Shown: positions 1 through 7,912 of the stretch, piece after piece | Numbering within the stretch: position 1 is the stretch's first letter | How the letters are laid out: every line of letters starts with the position of its first letter | DNA from: Comamonadaceae bacterium | GTDB lineage: Bacteria; Pseudomonadota; Gammaproteobacteria; Burkholderiales; Burkholderiaceae_C | Assembly (NCBI GenBank): GCA_947374505.1 | Contig: CANCCE010000005.1 | Span: 1 to 30,009, forward strand | DNA: 30,009 nucleotides | Direction of reading: 5' to 3' | Program-made: the position numbers and the translations under genes | Notes under the pieces: model-generated | Told to the model about the DNA's origin: nothing | Databases searched by the model: none | What the model saw: the letters and a program-made list of their open reading frames with translations, nothing else

Positions 1-1860
1 TGGCTGCTGAGTCTGGGCATCGAAATTGACGGCCAAACGCTGGACTTGGCCCCGATGCTGGCCGACCTGCTGCGCCGCGATGCCCGCTGGCTGAGCGCGG
101 CGCAAATCGCCGCGATAGACGACATGGCCATCGTGACTTTGCGCGCGCCGGGTGGCAAGCGCATCGATGCGCCAGCCGCGCCTCTCAAAGCCATCGTCGG
201 CTCGATGTTGGACTTGCTGACCGACCCGCTTCGCAACCAAGATCAAGCCTCGCTTCGTCTGGGCGCATGGGAAGCGCGCCGGCTCGATGCTTTGCGTGCC
301 AGCCTGCTGGAAACCCATCGAGTGGGGCAGCACAACGCCTGGCAGCTCGAAGGTGATTTGGGCTTGGCCAGCCTGGCAAAACGCTTGAAGGTTATGGGGG
401 CGCCGCAAGCGGTGGCCGCGCCAGAAGGCCTGCAAGTACAACTGCGCCCGTACCAGTTAGAAGGACTGGCTTGGCTGCAATACCTGCGCGCGCAAAGCTT
501 GGGTGGCATCTTGGCCGACGACATGGGGCTGGGCAAAACTGCGCAAGCATTGGCCCATGTGCTGACCGAAAAGAACGCCGGCCGACTGGATCTACCGGTG
601 TTGGTGGTGCTGCCGACCTCCCTCATCTTCAACTGGCAAGTAGAAGCCAAACGTATGACCCCCACCCTGCGCTTGTTGACGCTACAAGGGCCGCAGCGCG
701 AAGCATTGTTTGAGCAAATGCCTACCCACGACTTGGTGCTGACCACTTACCCGCTGTTGTGGCGCGACATCGAAGCACTGGCCGCACAGCACTTTCACTT
801 GGTGGTCTTGGACGAAGCGCAGATGGTGAAAAACGCCGGTAGCCGCAGCGCCCGCGCCCTGCGCCGACTGCAGACCCGGCACAGCCTGTGCCTGACCGGC
901 ACACCGATGGAAAACCACCTGGGCGAACTGTGGGCGCAGTTTGACTGGTTGATGCCCGGCTTTCTGGGCGACGCCCGCCACTTTGCCGTCCAGTGGCGCA
1001 AGCCGATCGAGGAGAACGGAGAAAGCCTGCGCGCGGCACTGCTGGCCCAACGTGTGCGTCCCTTTATCTTGCGCCGACGCAAACAGGATGTGGCCAGCGA
1101 ACTACCACCGCGCACCGAGGTTATCCAACGTGTGCGCTTGCAGGGCCAGCAGCTCGAACTGTATGAAAGTGTTCGCGTGGCCGTCGACGTACAAGTGCGT
1201 CGCGTGCTGCAACGCAAGAGCTTTAACGGCGCACAAATCACCATTCTGGACGCGCTGCTCAAGCTGCGCCAAGTCTGCTGCGACCCGCATCTGGTCAAGG
1301 GCAGTAAGGCCGGCCCAAGCATGGAGCGCGCCAAGCTAACGCTGTTGACCGACATGCTGCCGAAGCTGGTGGAACAAGGCCGGCGCGTGCTGGTGTTTTC
1401 GCAGTTCACGGATTTGCTGGACCTGGTTGCAGAACAACTGCTGGTGTTGGCGTTGCCGTTTCTGAGCCTGACCGGCAAGACACCTACCAAGGAGCGCGGC
1501 AAGGTGGTGCAAAGGTTTCAAGCGCAAGAAGTTCCCGTGCTCTTGGTCAGCCTGAAAGCCGGTGGCCTCGGGCTGAACCTGACCGCTGCCGACACCGTGA
1601 TTCACATGGACCCTTGGTGGAACCCCGCGGTGGAAGAGCAAGCCACCGCGCGCGCTCACCGCATTGGCCAAAACCGGCCTGTGCTGGTCTACAAGCTGGT
1701 CGTGCAAGGCAGCATTGAAGAGCGCATGCTGGAACTGCAGGCGCGCAAACTGGCGCTGACCCACAGCGTGCTGGGGCACGATGCCGCAGGTGCGCTGAAG
1801 TTTGATGCCGTGGATCTGGCTGCCTTGCTGGCACCCCTCGGTGATTTAGAAACAGCTTAG
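1..1860 (+). CDS. SNF2-family DEAD/DEAH-box helicase, C-terminal part (5' truncated by window)
   Basis: The frame is open from base 1, so the true start lies outside the window; the TTG at 46 is only an internal codon. Seen: Walker A/motif I with DDMGLGKT at about 517-540, motif II DEAQ at about 811-822, motif III LTGTPMENH near 892-915, and the C-terminal helicase lobe ending with the SNF2 motif AHRIGQ at about 1651-1671. This order is that of Swi2/Snf2-type ATPases, which translocate on double-stranded DNA and remodel protein-DNA complexes. Bacterial members of this length often carry an N-terminal SWIM zinc finger, which would be upstream and cannot be checked here. The gene ends at TAG 1858-1860 and converges with the next gene. 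The family call is secure; the cellular role is not known. Confidence 0.93.
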   Translation, partial: WLLSLGIEIDGQTLDLAPMLADLLRRDARWLSAAQIAAIDDMAIVTLRAPGGKRIDAPAAPLKAIVGSMLDLLTDPLRNQDQASLRLGAWEARRLDALRASLLETHRVGQHNAWQLEGDLGLASLAKRLKVMGAPQAVAAPEGLQVQLRPYQLEGLAWLQYLRAQSLGGILADDMGLGKTAQALAHVLTEKNAGRLDLPVLVVLPTSLIFNWQVEAKRMTPTLRLLTLQGPQREALFEQMPTHDLVLTTYPLLWRDIEALAAQHFHLVVLDEAQMVKNAGSRSARALRRLQTRHSLCLTGTPMENHLGELWAQFDWLMPGFLGDARHFAVQWRKPIEENGESLRAALLAQRVRPFILRRRKQDVASELPPRTEVIQRVRLQGQQLELYESVRVAVDVQVRRVLQRKSFNGAQITILDALLKLRQVCCDPHLVKGSKAGPSMERAKLTLLTDMLPKLVEQGRRVLVFSQFTDLLDLVAEQLLVLALPFLSLTGKTPTKERGKVVQRFQAQEVPVLLVSLKAGGLGLNLTAADTVIHMDPWWNPAVEEQATARAHRIGQNRPVLVYKLVVQGSIEERMLELQARKLALTHSVLGHDAAGALKFDAVDLAALLAPLGDLETA

Positions 1861-1938
1861 CTCCTTTCCAGGTAGGCTCTCTAAAGCCATCGTGAGGGTC
1901 AGCCGAAATCTGTAGCCTAGATCGCCTGAACGGCAGCG

Positions 1939-2310
1939 CTAACTGTCAGAGACGCCTAAAAAGGAAATCACCGCCTTGGCTTCAGCATCGAATTCAATCT
2001 TGCCCGCCGCGAGGCTCTTTGCGAATGGCAGGTGAAAGCCAAACGCATAGATAGCGCGCTGTCGGTAGGGAGATGTGAAGGCTTCACGACACATGACGTT
2101 TTCTCTGGAGCAATTCAGATCATCCGACAGAAAGACATTGGCCCCGTGTTCGCGCGTCACGATATAGGTCTTCTCGCCGTGCGCAGCAGCGACGCTGACA
2201 ATGGAGATGTCCTGTGCGCCCATCAGCATCGGCGCAAAGGCGATCAAGAGAATAAACCACTTGGTGTTGCGCGATTGACTGTGTTCAGGGGTGGTCTTGT
2301 TCGAGTTCAT
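1939..2310 (-). CDS. Small exported or membrane-anchored hypothetical protein
   Basis: A 123-residue protein that I do not recognise. A charged N-terminus (about residues 1-17) is followed by one hydrophobic segment (about 18-40, KWFILLIAFAPMLMG onward), so it is probably exported or membrane-anchored with the C-terminal part outside the cytoplasm. The rest is soluble-looking and contains two cysteines about eight residues apart (NCSRENVMC), which could form a disulphide in the periplasm. No clear Shine-Dalgarno lies before the ATG at 2310, so the start is uncertain. The gene converges with the helicase (78-bp gap, no obvious terminator) and its upstream side faces the AT-rich intergenic region. 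It could be a false call, but the signal-like segment and its isolated position favour a real gene. Confidence 0.55.
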   Translation of the reverse strand: MNSNKTTPEHSQSRNTKWFILLIAFAPMLMGAQDISIVSVAAAHGEKTYIVTREHGANVFLSDDLNCSRENVMCREAFTSPYRQRAIYAFGFHLPFAKSLAAGKIEFDAEAKAVISFLGVSDS

Positions 2311-2641
2311 ATTTTTTGATTGCGATTTTTGTCATTGACTCGCTTTTGTTCCGCGGTGCTGACTTCGACGTCTCCAAGCGTCAACATGTCCGACAACCAA
2401 AAAATTTTAGCTACTTATTAGTTACATAATAATTAAAAGGTTTTTAAATAATCAAAGGTATATATATTAAAAATAAATATATTAATTTTGCAATTAATTA
2501 TTTATTCATTGCTGCGAAATTCTTTTGAATTGCACGCGTTGATCAAAAGCGCTGCGTCGAATGTTGGCGACACATTGCTGCAATTTCCGTTTTTCCCGGC
2601 CGCCGTTGTCGCCTTTTAAAATAATTCGATTTCGCTTGATA

Positions 2642-2657
2642 AATCACATATGTGATT
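2642..2657. promoter_or_regulatory. Perfect 16-bp palindrome, candidate operator
   Basis: AATCACATATGTGATT reads identically on both strands. It lies about 26 bp upstream of the likely -35 box, a usual place for an activator site. The IclR-type regulator encoded at the end of the same operon is a natural candidate ligand, but another regulator is equally possible. The half-sites TCACA/TGTGA are in the opposite order to a CRP site, so CRP is not supported. Confidence 0.4.
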
Positions 2658-2682
2658 GATTTTCAGTCACGGCTGGTTTTTC

Positions 2683-2711
2683 TTGTTTCGTGATGAAAGC
2701 GTTTCTATGAT
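2683..2711 (+). promoter_or_regulatory. Candidate sigma70 promoter of the TctC / CoA-transferase operon
   Basis: A -35 like TTGTTT (2683-2688) and a -10 like TATGAT (2706-2711) are spaced by exactly 17 bases, predicting transcription from about 2718 and a 5' leader of about 60 bases. A good ribosome binding site (AAAGGAA, about 2769-2775) precedes the ATG at 2780. The -35 match is modest, so this is a prediction only. Confidence 0.4.
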
Positions 2712-2779
2712 GGACAAATGCTTGCGACGATCAGCAACCGGTTCTGACTTGCATAACCCACCGTAAAAAAGGAAACCAC

Positions 2780-3745
2780 ATGCTGAAGCACGCTTTGAGT
2801 AGCTTGTTGGTACTGACTCTGACCTTGTTTTTTGCAGGCACCGCCAGCGCCACCGATTTTCCGACCCGGCCCATCAAACTGATGGTCGGATCCCCGCCAG
2901 GTGCCTCTACAGATACTTACGCGAGGATCCTCGCCGAGGCTTTGGGCAAGTCGCTGGGTCAAAGCGTATTGATTGAAAACCGGACGGGCGCCAGCGGCAT
3001 CATCGCCACCAACACGATGCTCAATTCCCCGGCGGATGGCTACACGCTTCAGTTCATCTACACCACTTACACGCTAGCGCCGCATCTGTACAAGGATCTT
3101 AAGTACGACTCGCTCAAGGATGTCTCAGGGGTTGCCTTGGTGGTGACTTCACCCTTGGCCTTGGTCGTCAATAGCGCCTCCCCGATCAAGACCATCCAGG
3201 ATCTTGTTGCGGCGTCTAAAAAGCGCTCGCTCAATTTCGGGTCGGCAGGCATCGGAAGTGGCGGTCACCTGACCGGCGAAATGCTAAGACTGGCGACTGG
3301 CATGAGCGCAGAGCACGTCCCCTATCGTGGCGCCGCGCCCGCTGCGGCAGCCTTGGCTGGCGGAGATATTGACTTCGCATTTGTGGCTCAGGTCACAGCG
3401 AAAGAGCTGACCGCTGCCGGCAAGCTGCGTCCGATCGCAGTCACCAGCCTCAAACGCTCGCCGGCGATGCCCGACATACCGACCATGCAGGAATTAGGTA
3501 TCAAAGACTACGAGTTTCTCAACTGGTTTGGCGTCGTTGCCCCAAGCAAGACACCGCGCGAGATTGTTGAAAAAATCAACCGTGCCATTGTCGAAGTATT
3601 GAAGCAGCCAGACATCCGCAAACGTTTGACGTCAGACGGCTCAGACCTGGTAGGGGGGACACCAACCGAATTCGACACGTTCTTAGCAGGCGACATCATC
3701 AAGTCAGGCAAGCTCGTCAACGACATTGGCCTTAAGAAGAATTGA
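2780..3745 (+). CDS. TctC/Bug-family periplasmic solute-binding protein (first of three)
   Basis: A 321-residue protein with a classical signal peptide (residues 1-25, hydrophobic LLVLTLTLFFAG then ASA before the mature TDFPTRPIKLMVG). The mature start FPxRPIKLMVGSPPGASTDTYAR, the ENRTGASG motif and the total length match the tripartite tricarboxylate transporter receptor (Bug) family, which binds carboxylates, often di- or tricarboxylates. AAAGGAA lies just upstream of the ATG. It leads the operon: the CoA-transferase start follows the stop by 7 bases. No TctA or TctB membrane subunits are in the window, so it must share a transporter encoded elsewhere or act as a sensor-type receptor. The ligand cannot be read from sequence; the downstream CoA enzymes suggest an organic acid. 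Confidence 0.92.
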   Translation: MLKHALSSLLVLTLTLFFAGTASATDFPTRPIKLMVGSPPGASTDTYARILAEALGKSLGQSVLIENRTGASGIIATNTMLNSPADGYTLQFIYTTYTLAPHLYKDLKYDSLKDVSGVALVVTSPLALVVNSASPIKTIQDLVAASKKRSLNFGSAGIGSGGHLTGEMLRLATGMSAEHVPYRGAAPAAAALAGGDIDFAFVAQVTAKELTAAGKLRPIAVTSLKRSPAMPDIPTMQELGIKDYEFLNWFGVVAPSKTPREIVEKINRAIVEVLKQPDIRKRLTSDGSDLVGGTPTEFDTFLAGDIIKSGKLVNDIGLKKN

Positions 3746-3752
3746 TGAATCC

Positions 3753-4985
3753 ATGAACGACATCAAACGACCTGCTGAAGGCCCGCTTGCCGGTGTGCGT
3801 GTTGTGGATTTATCCACGGTGGTTGTCGGCCCGGTTTGCTCACTGGCCCTTGCGGATCATGGCGCCGAGGTTTTCAAAATCGAGTCGCCCGATGGCGACC
3901 TGATGCGTCAACTTGGCGGCGGCGCACGCAATCCCGGCATGACCGGCAAGTTCATGAACTTCAACCGAAATAAACGCTCCGTGTGCGTTGATTTGAAAAC
4001 GGATGAAGGCCGAGCGATTCTGTACCGTTTGATTGAAACAGCGGACGTCTTCGTCACCAATATGCGGCCCGGTGCGCTCGACAAACTCAAACTGAGCTGG
4101 CCCGAACTTCAAGCCATCAATCCGCGACTGATCCACTGCACGGTGCTAGGCTTTGGACGCGGCGGACGCTATTGCGAACGACCGGCCTACGACACGGTCA
4201 TCCAGTGCGCTTCCGGCGTGGCAGGCACGTTCGAAAAATCTGGTGGCACCCCCCGATTCGTGCCCTTGGTCATGAGCGATCACATCACCGGCTTGGTCAC
4301 AGCGCAGGCGATTGGGTTTGCACTGTATCGACGGACCCGCACCGGTGTCGGCGAATCCATCGAGGTCCCCATGTTCGAGACCATGGCCGCCTTTGTCCTG
4401 CGCGAGCACATGGGCAGCATGACTTTCGAGCCACCGCTGGGTCCGCCCGGAGATGCCCGCATCCTGAGTGCAGACAACCGGCCTGTCCCCACACTGGATG
4501 GCTACATCGCGATTTCGCCGAATACGAACACACAGGCATTTGCATTTTTTGAGGCCATCGGACAGCCAGAGCTTCAAACCGACCCGCGCTACTGCAGCGT
4601 GTCGGCGCGTACCGCCAACAGCAATGATTATTTTGCCCTCCGCGCCAGCGCCCTGAAAGGCAAGACCACCGCCGAGTGGGTCGATATTTTCGAACGCATC
4701 GACGTGCCCTCCATGCGCTACAACTCATTGGAAACCTTGATCGATGATCCCCACCTGGAGGACGTCGGCTTTATCTCCCGCAGTGAACATCCCTCCGAAG
4801 GTGAAATCCGCGAGATTGGCCTGACCAACCGCTTTTCCGGCGGCAACCGCAGCAGCACCAAGCCCGCCCCCAGATTGGGCGAGGATACTTTTGCAGTGAT
4901 GCGCGAGTGCGGCTTTGATGAGCCGTCGATACAGAAGGCCGCACAAGGGCGATTTGTATTTGATGCAGGACAGGAACAAAACTGA
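3753..4985 (+). CDS. Class III CoA-transferase (CaiB/BaiF family)
   Basis: A 410-residue protein from ATG 3753; a longer reading from TTG 3726 would overlap the previous gene and lacks a better ribosome site. The N-terminus PLAGVRVVDLSTVVVGPVCSLALADHGAEVFKIE and the later NKRSVCVDLKTDEG are hallmark class III segments. Asp176 (in VMSDHITGL) aligns by context with the catalytic aspartate that forms the acyl-anhydride intermediate in formyl-CoA transferase. The enzyme should move CoA from a donor such as succinyl-CoA or acetyl-CoA onto a carboxylic acid. Its stop overlaps the next start by one base (TGATG), indicating translational coupling with the hydratase. This is the activation step of the proposed pathway. 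The acid substrate is unknown; itaconate-, mesaconate- or citramalate-like acids would fit the downstream lyase. Confidence 0.9.
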   Translation: MNDIKRPAEGPLAGVRVVDLSTVVVGPVCSLALADHGAEVFKIESPDGDLMRQLGGGARNPGMTGKFMNFNRNKRSVCVDLKTDEGRAILYRLIETADVFVTNMRPGALDKLKLSWPELQAINPRLIHCTVLGFGRGGRYCERPAYDTVIQCASGVAGTFEKSGGTPRFVPLVMSDHITGLVTAQAIGFALYRRTRTGVGESIEVPMFETMAAFVLREHMGSMTFEPPLGPPGDARILSADNRPVPTLDGYIAISPNTNTQAFAFFEAIGQPELQTDPRYCSVSARTANSNDYFALRASALKGKTTAEWVDIFERIDVPSMRYNSLETLIDDPHLEDVGFISRSEHPSEGEIREIGLTNRFSGGNRSSTKPAPRLGEDTFAVMRECGFDEPSIQKAAQGRFVFDAGQEQN

Positions 4986-5785
4986 TGAACACACCAATGA
5001 CAACTGCCGAGCCCGAACTGGTGATCACGACGGACGGTCATGTACGGCTACTCCGTTTGAATCGGCCTGACCGAAGAAACGCCTTGTCGCGCACCCTGAT
5101 GGCCGCTATTTCAACGGCCATGCTGGAGGCTGAAGAAGATGGTGATGTGCGCGTGATCGTGCTGACCGGAACAGGCGATGCTGCTTTTTGCGCTGGCGCC
5201 GATCTGAAGGAAATGCGCAGTAACGACGAAGCGGGGACCCGTTTTCGCTCACCGATGAGTCGTCTGGAACGGTCTGTTTACGAAGTCGTTCTGGAGGCAA
5301 AGAAACCGACCATCGCCGCCCTGAATGGCAGCGCCGTGGCCGGCGGGTTCGAATTGTCCCTGGCCTGTGATCTGCGGATTTCTCACGCCACCGCGCAGTT
5401 CGGATTGCCGGAGACCAAGATTGGCATGGGTGCCAATTTCGGATCGGTCATCTTGCCCCGTCGCATCGCGCCGGGTTTAGCCCTTGAGATGCTCTACACC
5501 GGTGACTATATCGATGCAGCAGAGGCGTATCGCCTTGGCCTGCTGAACCGGGTGGTCGACCGCGAAGCGGTGTTGCCTCACAGCTTGACGCTGGCCCACA
5601 AGATTGCCGCTAACGCACCGATCTCAGTGCGCCGTGTCAAGGCCGTCGCCTTGCGCGGGATGGACATGCCGGTCGCCATGGCCTTGCGCCAAGACCCCGG
5701 CATGAACCCTTACTTGAGCGAGGATCGCAAGGAAGGCATTCGTGCCCGGCTTGAGAAACGCAAACCGGTCTGGCGTAATGCATGA
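4985..5785 (+). CDS. Enoyl-CoA hydratase/isomerase family protein (crotonase fold)
   Basis: A 266-residue crotonase. The oxyanion-hole segments FCAGADL (about 68-74) and NGSAVAGGFEL (about 114-124) are present, and both catalytic glutamates of true hydratases are kept: Glu123 (GGFEL) and Glu143 (LPETKIG). It therefore probably hydrates a 2,3-unsaturated acyl-CoA rather than acting only as an isomerase or hydrolase. Placed between a CoA-transferase and an HMG-CoA-lyase-like enzyme, the expected product is a beta-hydroxyacyl-CoA with a tertiary or secondary alcohol that the lyase can cleave, as in 3-methylglutaconyl-CoA to HMG-CoA, or itaconyl-CoA to citramalyl-CoA. The start overlaps the previous stop; the stop lies 19 bases before the next start. 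Confidence 0.9.
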   Translation: MNTPMTTAEPELVITTDGHVRLLRLNRPDRRNALSRTLMAAISTAMLEAEEDGDVRVIVLTGTGDAAFCAGADLKEMRSNDEAGTRFRSPMSRLERSVYEVVLEAKKPTIAALNGSAVAGGFELSLACDLRISHATAQFGLPETKIGMGANFGSVILPRRIAPGLALEMLYTGDYIDAAEAYRLGLLNRVVDREAVLPHSLTLAHKIAANAPISVRRVKAVALRGMDMPVAMALRQDPGMNPYLSEDRKEGIRARLEKRKPVWRNA

Positions 5786-5804
5786 TGTATCGAAGAGAGA
5801 CTCC

Positions 5805-6899
5805 ATGAAAAAGAATTGGCCTACGGTCCTCATCACCGACGAAACATTGCGCGATGGTCTTCAGATTGAACGTGAGGGCGTGACTGTCGACGAAAAAATG
5901 GAGTTGCTCGGCATGATGGTCGATGCGGGGATCACGCGCACGGTGGTCGGTGCCTTTGTCAATCCGAAGTGGAGTCCGCAGATGGCCGATACGCTGGAGG
6001 TGGTCGGCCGCCTGAAGCCGGTCAAGGGGGTGAAGTTTTTTGCCTTGGCGCTGAATGATCGCGGCCGCGAGGAGCGCAACCGGCATGCGCCTCCCCTCAG
6101 CGTGGAGCCCTTACCTGCCACCCATCTGCACATGTGCGAAGTCTTCTTACAGCGCAACACCAATCGCTTGCTGGAAGAGCAAGAACAAAGCTGGCGCATG
6201 CCGATCAAAAAAGCGCAGGCCGCAGGCGTCAAGCAGGCGGCGATTGGGCTGAGCGCGGGTTGGGGTTCCAACTGGAGCGGCGCATTCACGCGTCAAGCGC
6301 GCATGGAACATCTACAGCGGCAATACGACGCCTGGAACGAAGCAGGAATCGACGTCACGCGTATCGACCTGGCTGACCCGATGGCCTGGAACACCCCTAG
6401 CGAAGTTGAGGAAGACTTGCGCGAGATCAAGCAGCGTTTCCCGACGATCAAATTGTTCCACTTGCACCTGCACAACGCACGCGGCATGGCCTTGCTGTCG
6501 ATCTACGAGGCACTCAAAGTGCTAGACGCTAGCGACACGCTGATCGCCGATACGACGGTCGGCGGCATCGGCGGTTGCCCATATTGTGGGAATGGCCAAG
6601 CCACTGGCATGATCCCGACCGAAGAGTTCGTGCAGCTACTCGAGACGCTCGGTATTGAGACCGGGATCGATTTAGACAAACTGATCGAAGCGTCGGTTCG
6701 CTTGTCCGACATTCTGAAGCGTCCCTTGCACTCACAAGTCTCACGAAATGGGGCCTTGCCCAAGGGCTCCAAGCTGTACGATCAAAATGTACCGGCGGTT
6801 TACACTTTCGACGAAGCGCAGCATTTCCGCTTGGGACCATCGGTCTACGAGGGCAATGCGCGTCCTTGGGTCAGGCCAGCCCCGCCGACCGACAAATAG
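5805..6899 (+). CDS. HMG-CoA-lyase-like DRE-TIM metallolyase
   Basis: A 364-residue protein from ATG 5805, chosen because AGAGAGA precedes it by a few bases; upstream in-frame starts lie inside the hydratase gene. Seen: DETLRDGLQIE near the N-terminus (Arg16-Asp17, the DRE motif), the HxH metal-ligand pair His221/His223 in HLHLHNARG, and GGIGGCPYCGNG with Cys258 matching the catalytic-loop cysteine of HMG-CoA lyase (GGCPY). These residues support a divalent-metal-dependent cleavage of a 3-hydroxy-3-methylacyl-CoA into acetyl-CoA (or another acyl-CoA) and a ketoacid. At 364 residues it is longer than typical bacterial HMG-CoA lyases of about 300, mainly through a longer middle region, so a different substrate such as citramalyl-CoA is possible. 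It is the last enzyme of the plus-strand module. Confidence 0.85.
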   Translation: MKKNWPTVLITDETLRDGLQIEREGVTVDEKMELLGMMVDAGITRTVVGAFVNPKWSPQMADTLEVVGRLKPVKGVKFFALALNDRGREERNRHAPPLSVEPLPATHLHMCEVFLQRNTNRLLEEQEQSWRMPIKKAQAAGVKQAAIGLSAGWGSNWSGAFTRQARMEHLQRQYDAWNEAGIDVTRIDLADPMAWNTPSEVEEDLREIKQRFPTIKLFHLHLHNARGMALLSIYEALKVLDASDTLIADTTVGGIGGCPYCGNGQATGMIPTEEFVQLLETLGIETGIDLDKLIEASVRLSDILKRPLHSQVSRNGALPKGSKLYDQNVPAVYTFDEAQHFRLGPSVYEGNARPWVRPAPPTDK

Positions 6900-6944
6900 C
6901 CCGCGACTGGCTCGACGCCAGTGCTTCAGAGGAAACGCTGCGAC

Positions 6945-7709
6945 ATGGAGGGAACTGTTAAATCTGCGCGACGGGTGCTCGAAATATTCGAGTTCTTTGC
7001 CGAAACCCGTGCCCCAGCCACCGTCAAGGAACTGTCCCAGCAATTGGGGTATCCGCAATCCAGCACATCCAAGTTGCTCACCAGCCTGCTGACGCTGGGC
7101 TATCTGCGCTACGAGGCGACCAACCGCAGCTATCGGCCCACTTTGCGGGTCATGCTGCTGGGGTCATGGGTTCATGACGAGATCTTTGGCCATGGCAGCG
7201 TGATATCGCTGCTGGAAAATCTGCGTCAGGAGTTTGGCCATTCGGTGTTGCTTGGCATGCAACAAGGCATTCACGTCCGCTACGTTGTCACCCTCTGCGC
7301 TGACACCACCGGCTTGCCCCCTTTTGCCACTGGCACACTGCGTCCGATTTGCCGGGCGGCCGTCGGCAAAATACTGCTGTCGCGCAAGCGAAATTCGGAA
7401 ATCGCGCTGATTGCTCGCCGTGCCAATGCACAAGAAACCGACATCGAACGCCGAGTTTCAGTCCCTCAGTTGCTTGAAGACATCGACATGTGTCGGCAAC
7501 AAGGTTGGGCGGAAAGTCATGGCAGCGTCGTTCAGGGACGCAATGTGGTCGCGATGTGTTTGCCCACCATTCCCGGTCAACCAGAGCTGGCGATTGGCTT
7601 GGGAGGACCGCAAGAAGTGATCCACCGACAAAGTGAGTTGATCGTTGCGCGGTTACAAGAAATAGGAAAGATTCTCGAACGCAATGCTGTGATACCTACC
7701 GAACTTTAA
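6945..7709 (+). CDS. IclR-family transcriptional regulator
   Basis: A 254-residue protein from ATG 6945, with AGAGGA about a dozen bases upstream. The N-terminal winged helix-turn-helix (SARRVLEIFEFFAETRAPATVKELSQQLGYPQSSTSKLLTSLLTLGYLRYE, about residues 5-55) and a C-terminal ligand-binding domain follow IclR architecture. IclR proteins typically control nearby aromatic or organic-acid catabolic operons in response to a pathway metabolite. It is 45 bases after the lyase gene on the same strand, so it is probably in the same transcript and autoregulated. The palindromes at 2642-2657 and 14549-14566 are candidate targets. Which metabolite it senses cannot be inferred. Confidence 0.93.
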   Translation: MEGTVKSARRVLEIFEFFAETRAPATVKELSQQLGYPQSSTSKLLTSLLTLGYLRYEATNRSYRPTLRVMLLGSWVHDEIFGHGSVISLLENLRQEFGHSVLLGMQQGIHVRYVVTLCADTTGLPPFATGTLRPICRAAVGKILLSRKRNSEIALIARRANAQETDIERRVSVPQLLEDIDMCRQQGWAESHGSVVQGRNVVAMCLPTIPGQPELAIGLGGPQEVIHRQSELIVARLQEIGKILERNAVIPTEL

Positions 7710-7845
7710 GTGGGACAACTTGCAGACAGTCGTATCTTTAAGGGGCGTCTGCTGATTTTTGCCGCACTGTTTGACTCAAACTTGAAAAAATCTGGGGGTG
7801 AGATCGGCAACCCATGAATGCATCTTTTGGTCTGTGCAAATAAAG

Positions 7846-7875
7846 TTGCCCAAGCGAGAAGGCGCCCGATAAGAT
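7846..7875 (+). promoter_or_regulatory. Candidate promoter of the M20 peptidase gene
   Basis: TTGCCC (7846-7851) and TAAGAT (7870-7875) are separated by 18 bases, 38 bases before the ATG at 7913. The 200-base gap after the IclR gene also suggests separate transcription of the peptidase. Prediction only. Confidence 0.35.
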
Positions 7876-7912
7876 GAGACACTTTTTGACACTCATCCGG
7901 ATCGGGAGAAAA

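Larger units (their letters stand above)
2311..2779. other. AT-rich intergenic region between a divergent gene pair
   Basis: About 470 bases without a convincing gene. Roughly 2400-2530 is extremely AT-rich, with runs of A/T words such as TATATATATT, unlike the GC-rich coding DNA on both sides. The right part holds a perfect 16-bp palindrome (2642-2657) and a sigma70-like promoter (2683-2711) facing the TctC operon. Such AT tracts are often bound by nucleoid proteins or serve as UP elements, but nothing in the sequence proves this. Confidence 0.6.

Noticed and set aside
795..1502. 235-codon minus-strand frame inside the helicase gene
   Set aside because: Antisense to conserved SNF2 motifs and of implausible serine/arginine composition.
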